DNA from: Candidatus Krumholzibacteriota bacterium
Lineage (GTDB): Bacteria; Krumholzibacteriota; Krumholzibacteriia; Krumholzibacteriales; Krumholzibacteriaceae
Direction: 5' to 3'
Assembly (NCBI GenBank): GCA_030672805.1
Contig: DAOVFR010000080.1
Span: 1 to 9,361, forward strand
DNA length: 9,361 nucleotides
Positions within the stretch are counted from its first letter, which is position 1. Each line of letters starts with the position of its first letter. The position numbers and the translations under genes were made by a program. A model generated the notes under the pieces. That model searched no databases. It was given only the letters and a program-made list of their open reading frames with translations, and had not been told where the DNA came from. Below, piece after piece: positions 1 to 5,481 of this stretch.

Positions 1-440
1 GTAAAGAGGGATATATCCGGCTCGGAGCCAGTGAGACAAAAAACAAGCACGGCCGGATCATCTACCTGGATGATGAGCTCCGGGGGTTGCTTAAAATGTT
101 ATTCATTCAGCGGCGCCTTGATTGCCCTTATGTATTCAACCGCAACGGCAAGCAGATCAGGTTTTTCCGTAGAGCCTGGAACCGGGCCTGTGAGGCGATA
201 GGCCGGAAGGGTTACAACATATCAGGTGAACGTGAGGAAGGCGTCCAGGGGCTGATATTCCACGACCTGCGTAGAAGCGCCTTGCGGAATCTTGTCAGGG
301 CGGGAGTGCCGCAACAAGTGGCGATGAAGATAAGCGGACACAGGACGGCGGCAGTATTCGCACGATACGATATTGTATCAGAGCAGGATTTACAGGAAGC
401 CGCTTCGAAGGTTCAAACATACTTGCAGGGAAGAGTATGA
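1..440 (+). CDS. Tyrosine recombinase / phage-type integrase, C-terminal part (5' end outside window)
   Basis: This is a site-specific DNA recombinase of the tyrosine family, which cuts and rejoins DNA through a covalent phosphotyrosine link. The frame is open from base 3 to the TGA at 438-440, giving 145 residues of the catalytic domain. The beta-hairpin TKN holds the likely catalytic Lys (codon 39-41). HDLRR supplies His (261-263) and Arg (270-272), SGH supplies His (339-341), and ARYD supplies the nucleophilic Tyr (366-368), in the family's order and spacing. The first catalytic Arg and the arm- and core-binding domains lie upstream of the window. The internal TTG at 87 is not a real start, because the homologous frame continues through it. 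The gene ends 69 bases before a tRNA gene and points at it, a common setting for integrases of islands and prophages. The visible catalytic residues are intact. Whether the full gene is intact cannot be seen. Confidence 0.9.
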   Translation, partial: KEGYIRLGASETKNKHGRIIYLDDELRGLLKMLFIQRRLDCPYVFNRNGKQIRFFRRAWNRACEAIGRKGYNISGEREEGVQGLIFHDLRRSALRNLVRAGVPQQVAMKISGHRTAAVFARYDIVSEQDLQEAASKVQTYLQGRV

Positions 441-442
441 CA

Positions 443-461
443 CAAAATTGCCACAATTTGG
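443..461. repeat. Imperfect inverted repeat between integrase and tRNA
   Basis: CAAAATTG (443-450) and CAATTTGG (454-461) are inverted copies with one mismatch around a 3-base centre, starting 2 bases after the integrase stop codon. AT-rich imperfect repeats of this size resemble recombinase core-binding sites. It could also be a weak hairpin after the integrase gene, but no T-run follows it. The function is inferred only. Confidence 0.35.
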
Positions 462-509
462 GATTGCATGATTTTGGGAATCTTGCTAACTTGTTGTAAA
501 CAGTTATGC

Positions 510-586
510 GCGCCCGTAGCTCAGTTGGATAGAGCACCGGCCTCCGGAGCCGGGTGTCGGAGGTTCGAATCCTCTCGGGCGTGCCA
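510..586 (+). tRNA. tRNA-Arg, anticodon CCG, with encoded CCA
   Basis: All the helices can be drawn. The acceptor stem pairs GCGCCCG (510-516) with CGGGCGT (576-582), including one terminal G-U. The D stem pairs GCTC with GAGC (519-522 and 532-535). The anticodon stem pairs CCGGC with GCCGG (537-541 and 549-553) around the loop CTCCGGA, placing anticodon CCG at 544-546. The T stem pairs GGAGG with CCTCT (559-563 and 571-575) around TTCGAAT. The discriminator is G583 and CCA is encoded at 584-586. It decodes the CGG arginine codon. A promoter is not convincing: TTGCAT (464-469), 17 bases, then TAACTT (487-492) is only a weak match. An integrase ends 69 bases upstream, so the tRNA may be the attachment target of an element. 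Confidence 0.96.
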
Positions 587-633
587 TATTTTTCGATCCG
601 GCGTCGATCATCAAGCGGGGTCATGAAGTTCAG

Positions 634-2373
634 ATGAATATCGTATCGATAATACGCCGGCGGGTGGGTTTTTTAAGCGTATGTACCGCCGTTGCCGCCG
701 TCATGCTTGCGCCGTTGTCGCTTTCGTCCACGGGGCAGGGGCCGTGGATAAGTCAGGAATCGAAACCGAATCGCACGAGAGCACGGGCCGCGGCGGCGGA
801 GGTGAGCCGGGATTCGATCGAAGCGATGGTCCGGTTTCTCAGTATCGATCCGGCGACGACCGAATATCGAAGCCGTTTTACATACAGGGAAGCCGAGCTG
901 CACGAGATAGCGGATTCTCTCTCCATTTACCTCGAGCGGTATACGGGCAACACGGCAGACCAGGTTCCATTCACAGTAACCCAGGGCAGGGAGGGCGGTG
1001 ACACCACGTATACGGCTGAAAACATCGCCTGCAGGCTCGACGGTTCGGGTGAGGTGTCGGGTGTCTTCATGGTCGGGGCGCATTACGACGCGATAGGTTT
1101 CAGGACGCAGGGGTGGCTGGACAACTGGCAGACCTGGCCGGCTCCCGGCGCCGATGACAACGCGACCGGTGTCGCGGCCGTTCTGGAAATCGCACGTGTA
1201 CTCGATCCGGGTGTGCTTCCGTTCGACATCATGTTCGTTCTCTTTTCCGGCGAGGAACTCGGGCTCCTCGGAAGCGAGGATTTCGCCGAGCGTTTCGACG
1301 GCCTCTACGGCGATGAGATCATCGGTGTCATCAACCTCGACATGATCGGATATCTCGTCGACGGGACGGAGAAGGGCGATCTCGTGACGAACTACAGTTC
1401 GGGGTGGCTCGCCGACCTGATCATGGAGGCGAGGGAAACGGTCGATCCGGGACTTCCCATCATGCTGGTCAAGCCGGGAGGAGGCAACTCCGATCACCGC
1501 TCCTTCTGGGACAGGGGAATACCCGCGGTCATGTTCAGTGAACCGTTCAGGGACGGGCTCCACGTGATCTACCCGTACTATCACACGGTCAATGACACGC
1601 CCGATCGTATCGATTACGGGCAGGCCGCACGCATCACCGGGCTGGCAGCCGGTTTCCTTGCCGGGTTGGAGGAATCTGCCGCCGAGGTGGCGCTGCTGCA
1701 GTCCGATCTCCTGTTCGTCAGGCACGGCAATCCGACCGGTTTGAGGGAGTTCGAAGTCGGTGACAGTCTTTACCTCGACATTCGAATGAGAAACCTGGGC
1801 GGGTCAAATCCGATTCCGGGAGGGGAGCTGGAACTGACAGTCACGATAGAAAACGCGCATGGGACACAAACCTTGAGGTACTACGATATGGATCCCCCGA
1901 ACGCCCTTCGTTCGGTCGACGTCACAATCCCGATACTACTCGATGATTCGTACGCGGGGCAAAACAATGTAACGGCTACGGTCGATGTAACCGGTATCGA
2001 CGATCTTCCGGGCAACAATACGGCAGCAGGCGAATTCTCCGTGGGCGGAGGCGCCACCGCCGTGATCGGGCATCATTTCCAGCCGAACCCGGTAACCGAT
2101 TCGTTCCTGAGCGCTTCATTCTGTATCCACCTCGCGAACGAGGTGAACGTATCGATTGAGTTTTTCAATCTCGAGGGAGATAGGATCGACTCGGCGAAAA
2201 TCGGAAACGCCTGGGGTGTGCCGCTGCATACCGGGTTGAACTGCATACCGTGCGGTGATATTTTCAAGAAGACTGGAGAACTTGTATCCGGCGTCTATAT
2301 CTACCGAATCCGGGCCTTTGAGGCGGGTGGGGGTGCGAAGGTCTTCACGGGCCAATTCGCCGTTCAGAATTGA
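634..2373 (+). CDS. Secreted M28 family zinc aminopeptidase with C-terminal FlgD/sorting-like domain
   Basis: A 579-residue predicted secreted metallopeptidase. Residues 1-34 form a signal peptide: basic RRR, a hydrophobic stretch, then a small-residue region. The M28 domain spans about 60-345. Its di-zinc ligands are visible: His150 (GAHYDA), Asp175 (GADDNATG, bridging), Glu208 next to the general base Glu207 (SGEELGLLGS), Asp236 (NLDMIGY) and His317 (YYHTVNDT). An Ig-like, CARDB-like segment follows at about 355-470. Residues 475-579 look like the FlgD/type-IX C-terminal module found on secreted proteins of FCB bacteria: QPNP at 483-486, and GELVSGVYIYRI near the end. Cys497, Cys537 and Cys540 lie in this module. 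The family releases N-terminal amino acids or short peptides outside the cytoplasm; the substrate is unknown. ATG 634 is chosen because it gives the full signal peptide. Its ribosome site is weak (GAAG, 6 bases upstream), and GTG 664 is an alternative. The start lies 47 bases after the tRNA. Confidence 0.9.
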   Translation: MNIVSIIRRRVGFLSVCTAVAAVMLAPLSLSSTGQGPWISQESKPNRTRARAAAAEVSRDSIEAMVRFLSIDPATTEYRSRFTYREAELHEIADSLSIYLERYTGNTADQVPFTVTQGREGGDTTYTAENIACRLDGSGEVSGVFMVGAHYDAIGFRTQGWLDNWQTWPAPGADDNATGVAAVLEIARVLDPGVLPFDIMFVLFSGEELGLLGSEDFAERFDGLYGDEIIGVINLDMIGYLVDGTEKGDLVTNYSSGWLADLIMEARETVDPGLPIMLVKPGGGNSDHRSFWDRGIPAVMFSEPFRDGLHVIYPYYHTVNDTPDRIDYGQAARITGLAAGFLAGLEESAAEVALLQSDLLFVRHGNPTGLREFEVGDSLYLDIRMRNLGGSNPIPGGELELTVTIENAHGTQTLRYYDMDPPNALRSVDVTIPILLDDSYAGQNNVTATVDVTGIDDLPGNNTAAGEFSVGGGATAVIGHHFQPNPVTDSFLSASFCIHLANEVNVSIEFFNLEGDRIDSAKIGNAWGVPLHTGLNCIPCGDIFKKTGELVSGVYIYRIRAFEAGGGAKVFTGQFAVQN

Positions 2374-2403
2374 TCGCCGGACGGCCGGGTGAAGAGAAAC
2401 ACA

Positions 2404-2610
2404 ATGGGACTTCTGAGATTCATATTGTACGTGGTTCTCGTCTATTTATCGATCAAGTTTATCGGCAGGTGGATTGCCGGAAGACTCTCCCCAGGTCCCC
2501 GTGCCGGGGACGAAAAGAAAGGCAAAGGTAACGAGGCTTACGGCAAGTTTACCGACCAGACCATCGATGATGCCGAATTCGAGGAGATAAACCCGGGGGA
2601 TGAGAAATGA
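2404..2610 (+). CDS. Small single-pass membrane protein, hypothetical
   Basis: A 68-residue protein of unknown function. Residues 3-27 form one hydrophobic helix (FILYVVLVYLSIKFI) ending in basic residues. A Pro/Gly-rich, charged linker follows, then an acidic tail containing the segment TIDDAEFEEI (53-62). The pattern of one N-terminal helix and a short acidic D/E-F/Y-EEI tail recalls small uncharacterised FCB proteins such as the DUF4834 type; this is an impression from the pattern and was not tested. ATG 2404 is preferred, with GAAGAG 8 bases upstream. GTG 2389 would add five residues but has no purine-rich site before it. It lies 30 bases after the peptidase and its stop overlaps the next start, so the three genes are probably one transcript. 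Confidence 0.68.
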   Translation: MGLLRFILYVVLVYLSIKFIGRWIAGRLSPGPRAGDEKKGKGNEAYGKFTDQTIDDAEFEEINPGDEK

Positions 2611-2915
2611 TGCTCCGGCTGAGAAAACCGGACCGACGCGGCTTCAAATCGACGATACATGATAGGCGGAAACGGCAGCGGGAGTACTATTATGCATCGA
2701 TGTCCGTCCTGGTGGTAAAAATCGTTCTATTTGTCTTTCTATGGATCCTGTTTTACCACGCATACCGGGTGTTCAGTATCCGGTTCGAGCACCTCCCACC
2801 GTCTCTCAGGTATGCCGTTCCGGCAGTCATCGCGATCTTCGCGATCGTCCTTGCGTACTTTATCTTCAAGAATATCAAGGAGATATCCGCGTCATCGAAG
2901 GAAAGATACAGGTAA
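2607..2915 (+). CDS. Small two-pass membrane protein, hypothetical
   Basis: A 102-residue protein with no recognised family. The N-terminal 26 residues are strongly basic (RRGFKSTIHDRRKRQR). Two hydrophobic helices follow at about 33-53 and 68-88, with the loop FEHLPPSLRYAVP between them and a basic C-terminal tail. The basic ends suggest that both termini are cytoplasmic. ATG 2607 overlaps the previous TGA (2608-2610) as ATGA, and GGGGGA at 2595-2600 gives a well-spaced ribosome site, so translation is probably coupled. A second ATG at 2610 is possible. Pairing with the preceding small membrane protein suggests that the two act together in the envelope, but nothing shows a function. Confidence 0.72.
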   Translation: MMLRLRKPDRRGFKSTIHDRRKRQREYYYASMSVLVVKIVLFVFLWILFYHAYRVFSIRFEHLPPSLRYAVPAVIAIFAIVLAYFIFKNIKEISASSKERYR

Positions 2916-2992
2916 TCACGTCCGGTCTCCTTGACCCCTTCCGTTCCCGTGGCAGTACATGCCTTCCTAAAATTAACGTATCTTATCCCGTG

Positions 2993-3005
2993 GCATAGCT
3001 TATGC
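2993..3005. promoter_or_regulatory. Palindrome in the AT-rich leader before the GGDEF gene
   Basis: GCATA (2993-2997) and TATGC (3001-3005) are perfect inverted copies around GCT, followed at once by the AT-rich run AGTATTTTTG. It lies 37 bases before the start at 3042, inside the 126-base gap 2916-3041. It could be an operator or a weak hairpin terminator for the upstream operon. The stem is too short to choose between these. No convincing -35/-10 pair was found in this gap, although it is the natural place for a promoter. Confidence 0.25.
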
Positions 3006-3041
3006 AGTATTTTTGATGTTTTCTTGTATTTTAAATTAGCC

Positions 3042-4091
3042 ATGGTGCACACGACTGACCAGAAAGACGTTCTTTTCAGTACCTTTGCCGAGATTACAAG
3101 CCTGATAAGCGCCGGCAGGGACAACAGGATAATATTTCAGAAGATCATCGAGAACGCACTCGATCTGCTGCCTTCGAAGAGTGTTTATATGATCTTCCTT
3201 GAAAACCACCGGATCATCAAGTACACGGGCCAGCTTTACGACCGTGGACGAAAGATCACGGTCGAGGACCTGCCCGAGTCGAGCGCTATCCTTAACTGGC
3301 TTCATCGGGAGGGGAACTCGATACGGATGAGCGAGAGTGTCTTCGCACTCGATCTCTCGCTCATTGCGTCGGAGTGTATCAGGGATGTGGATACCAGCAG
3401 CATGGTGATATCGGCGCCGTTGATGGCGAAGAACTCGCTGTTCGGAATACTTGTCGCGATCAACGACATCTCCCGGCACCGTTTCAATGAGGAGGACATC
3501 CATCTCCTTACCGTGATGGCGAACCAGGCCGCGATCGCCTTCGAGAACTACCTGCTGTACAAGAAGCTCGAGGTGGAATCCATCACCGACGGTCTGACGG
3601 GTGTATATAATTTCCGCTTTCTGATCAAGTCGCTGAAGCTCGAGATGAAGCGCTCGAACCGGTTCAAATCGATGTTCTCGTTTCTTATGCTTGACGTGGA
3701 CAATCTCAAGGAGTACAACGACCGGAACGGGCACCTCTCGGGCAGCAGGGCGCTAAGGGATATCGCGAAGATCATCACGCAACATTGCAGGGAGATCGAT
3801 CTCGTGGCGAAGTATGGTGGGGACGAGTTTGGACTGCTTCTTCCAAGGACGGGCTACGAGGGTGCCAAGCGTCTCGGGAAAAGGGTTCTTCGCGCCGTGA
3901 GGAAATTCAGGTTCGACGGCGTGACGCGCGGGCTCCTCACGTGCAGCATCGGGATAGCTAATTACCCCGACGATGCACGGAGCGTCGGGGAACTGATCGA
4001 CAGGGCGGACACGGCGCTTTACAGGGCGAAATCGATAGGGAAAAATGCCATCGCCAGTTATAGTGAGATGGATTATATCAATCCGTCTTGA
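3042..4091 (+). CDS. GAF-GGDEF cyclic dinucleotide synthase, Hypr-type (predicted cGAMP synthase) or diguanylate cyclase
   Basis: A 349-residue cytosolic protein without membrane helices. An N-terminal GAF sensor domain spans about 10-170, ending in the usual NQAAIAFENY helix. The GGDEF domain spans about 180-343: DGLTGVYN (183-190), metal-binding DVD (218-220), guanine-contact Asn226 in YND, the active-site motif GGDEF (259-263), and an inhibitory RxxD site, REID (250-253), five residues before it. The enzyme should therefore be active and feedback-controlled. The motif GHxxGD reads GHLSGS (230-235): Ser235, codon 3744-3746, replaces the Asp that recognises guanine. In known Hypr GGDEF enzymes of deltaproteobacteria this Ser accompanies synthesis of 3',3'-cGAMP. 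The product here is inferred, and c-di-GMP remains possible. ATG 3042 is chosen over TTG 2931, whose 37 extra residues are an unlikely hydrophobic tract from AT-rich DNA. No clear ribosome site precedes 3042. The gene lies 66 bases before a polysaccharide precursor gene. Confidence 0.9.
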   Translation: MVHTTDQKDVLFSTFAEITSLISAGRDNRIIFQKIIENALDLLPSKSVYMIFLENHRIIKYTGQLYDRGRKITVEDLPESSAILNWLHREGNSIRMSESVFALDLSLIASECIRDVDTSSMVISAPLMAKNSLFGILVAINDISRHRFNEEDIHLLTVMANQAAIAFENYLLYKKLEVESITDGLTGVYNFRFLIKSLKLEMKRSNRFKSMFSFLMLDVDNLKEYNDRNGHLSGSRALRDIAKIITQHCREIDLVAKYGGDEFGLLLPRTGYEGAKRLGKRVLRAVRKFRFDGVTRGLLTCSIGIANYPDDARSVGELIDRADTALYRAKSIGKNAIASYSEMDYINPS

Positions 4092-4109
4092 ATCATCTGC
4101 CGGGTAATA

Positions 4110-4138
4110 TTCAGGAAACCGGAACGATCAGTCCTGAA
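4110..4138. promoter_or_regulatory. Interrupted palindrome upstream of the nucleotide-sugar dehydrogenase
   Basis: TTCAGGA (4110-4116) and TCCTGAA (4132-4138) are perfect 7-base inverted copies with 15 bases between them, in the 66-base gap after the GGDEF gene. The second arm ends 6 bases before the ribosome site of the next gene. It could be an operator half-site pair or an mRNA hairpin affecting translation from the TTG start. No T-run follows, so it is not a standard terminator. Confidence 0.35.
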
Positions 4139-4144
4139 ACGGAG

Positions 4145-4150
4145 AAGGGG
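4145..4150 (+). promoter_or_regulatory. Ribosome binding site deciding the TTG start at 4158
   Basis: AAGGGG ends 7 bases before TTG 4158, with GGAG just before it. No ATG or GTG lies nearby in frame before the Rossmann motif, so this site supports the TTG start. Confidence 0.6.
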
Positions 4151-4157
4151 TAAGGAT

Positions 4158-5450
4158 TTGGATCTGAAGGATAAGCTGGAAAGCAAAAAGGCGGTCTGCT
4201 CCGTCATCGGGCTGGGGTACGTGGGCTTGCCGCTTGCCGTCGAGTTTGCCAGGGTGGGGTTGGACACCGTTGGCGTTGATATTTCCGGGGAGAAGGTCAA
4301 GCTTGTCAACTCGGCAACGAGTTATATCAAGGATGTCAAGACGTCCGAGCTCGACAAGGTAGTCAGGAAAGGCAAGCTCCGGGCAACGACCGATTTCTCG
4401 GTGTTGCGGGAAGCCGATACGATAAATATCTGTGTTCCGACTCCACTTCGCAAGACGAAGGACCCCGATATCTCGTACATCGTCTCGGCGGTGAAAGAGA
4501 TCCAGAAGACGCTCCACGAGGGACAGCTGATAATCCTCGAGAGCACGACATATCCGGGTACCACGGATGAGGTGATCCTGCCGCTGCTCGAAGAGATGGG
4601 ATTCAAGGTGGGCAGGGACATTTTCCTTGCCTTCTCGCCTGAACGGGTTGATCCCGGTAACGAGAAATACACGACAAGGAATATACCGAAGGTTGTCGGG
4701 GGGGTGACGCCGAGGTGCACTGAACTGGCCGCGAAGTTGTACGAGACGGCCAGGATGAATCCGGTTCGGGTGAATTCGGCCCGGGTAGCCGAAACCGTCA
4801 AACTGCTCGAGAATACTTTCAGGAGCGTCAATATCGGCCTGGTCAACGAGATCGCACTGATGTGCCACCGTATGGATATCAACGTATGGGAGGTGATCGA
4901 CGCGGCCGCGACGAAACCGTTCGGGTTCATGCCGTTCTATCCGGGCCCCGGTCTCGGTGGGCATTGCATTCCGATAGATCCGTTCTACCTCTCGTGGAAG
5001 GCAAAGATGAGCGGTTTTGAGGCCCGGTTCATCGAACTTTCCGGTATGATCAACAGCGAGATGCCGCGGCACGTCGTCAACCGGGTTTCTGAAGCGCTCA
5101 ACGCGAGGAGGAAATGCATCAACGGTTCCAACATCCTGATCATGGGTGTTTCGTACAAGGAAGATATCGATGATACAAGGGAATCTCCCGCGTATGATAT
5201 CATAAGGCTGTTTCAACGGCGAGGTGCACAGGTGCAGTATTATGATCCATACGTTAACAGGCTGGAAGGTATTGACAACGTGCCGGTTTTCGAGTACGGA
5301 GGTAAAAACCTGGCAAGGGTCGACTGCGCGATCATAATTACCGGGCACGGGAATGTCGATTACCAGATGCTGGTGAAGAACTGCCCGTTGATTTTCGATG
5401 CCCGCAACACGCTGAAGGGTATCGAGAGCGGGAATATCGTGAGACTGTAG
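4158..5450 (+). CDS. Nucleotide-sugar 6-dehydrogenase, WbpA-type (UDP-GlcNAc/UDP-GalNAc dehydrogenase)
   Basis: A 430-residue cytosolic NAD-dependent enzyme that oxidises the C6 alcohol of a UDP-sugar to a carboxylate, supplying acidic sugar for polysaccharide. The length is normal for the family. The NAD-binding Rossmann motif GLGYVG is at 18-23. SPERVDPGN (160-168) followed by IPKVVGG (176-182) is the signature of the WbpA/WbpO/TviB branch; UDP-glucose dehydrogenases carry NPEFLREG there. The central helix has Lys215 and Asn219 in VKLLENTFRSVN. The catalytic Cys270 lies in GGHCIPIDP (267-275). The C-terminal UDP-binding domain shows GVSYKEDIDDTRESP (330-344). UDP-GlcNAc is the likely substrate, but UDP-GalNAc cannot be excluded. 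Translation starts at TTG. An epimerase gene follows after 31 bases and completes a two-step precursor pathway. Confidence 0.93.
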   Translation: MDLKDKLESKKAVCSVIGLGYVGLPLAVEFARVGLDTVGVDISGEKVKLVNSATSYIKDVKTSELDKVVRKGKLRATTDFSVLREADTINICVPTPLRKTKDPDISYIVSAVKEIQKTLHEGQLIILESTTYPGTTDEVILPLLEEMGFKVGRDIFLAFSPERVDPGNEKYTTRNIPKVVGGVTPRCTELAAKLYETARMNPVRVNSARVAETVKLLENTFRSVNIGLVNEIALMCHRMDINVWEVIDAAATKPFGFMPFYPGPGLGGHCIPIDPFYLSWKAKMSGFEARFIELSGMINSEMPRHVVNRVSEALNARRKCINGSNILIMGVSYKEDIDDTRESPAYDIIRLFQRRGAQVQYYDPYVNRLEGIDNVPVFEYGGKNLARVDCAIIITGHGNVDYQMLVKNCPLIFDARNTLKGIESGNIVRL

Positions 5451-5470
5451 ATAAAGGTTACAATTCGAAA

Positions 5471-5474
5471 AGGA
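5471..5474 (+). promoter_or_regulatory. Ribosome binding site deciding the ATG start at 5482
   Basis: AGGA, within AAAAGGAAG, lies 7 bases before ATG 5482. The in-frame GTG codons at 5476 and 5479 are too close to it, so the ATG is the better start. Confidence 0.6.
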
Positions 5475-5481
5475 AGTGGTG

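Noticed and set aside
464..492. Possible promoter of the tRNA (TTGCAT, 17 bases, TAACTT)
   Set aside because: Each hexamer matches the consensus at only three positions; spacing and position are plausible but the match is too weak to list.
295..624. 109-codon open frame on the - strand across the tRNA
   Set aside because: Its PERIRTSDTRL...LYPTELRA segment is the antisense translation of the tRNA gene, a well-known false protein in databases. It also overlaps the integrase end antisense.
681..1001. 106-codon + strand open frame inside the peptidase gene
   Set aside because: It is an out-of-frame shadow of the signal peptide and early M28 region, with no ribosome site.
673..1725. 350-codon open frame on the - strand
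   Set aside because: It is antisense to the M28 peptidase, which carries all five zinc ligands. The antisense product is low-complexity and rich in Arg, Asp and Val.
2374..2403. Short CCGG-ACGG-CCGG hairpin after the peptidase
   Set aside because: The stem is four base pairs with no T-run, and the next gene follows at once, so it is not a terminator.
2931..3041. N-terminal extension of the GGDEF protein from TTG 2931
   Set aside because: The added 37 residues come from AT-rich intergenic-looking DNA, have no ribosome site and would place an odd hydrophobic stretch before the GAF domain.
2916..3041. GEMM-type (c-di-GMP/cGAMP) riboswitch
   Set aside because: It was looked for because of the Hypr-like enzyme. 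No conserved GEMM core was seen here or in the other gaps by eye; a covariance-model search would settle it.
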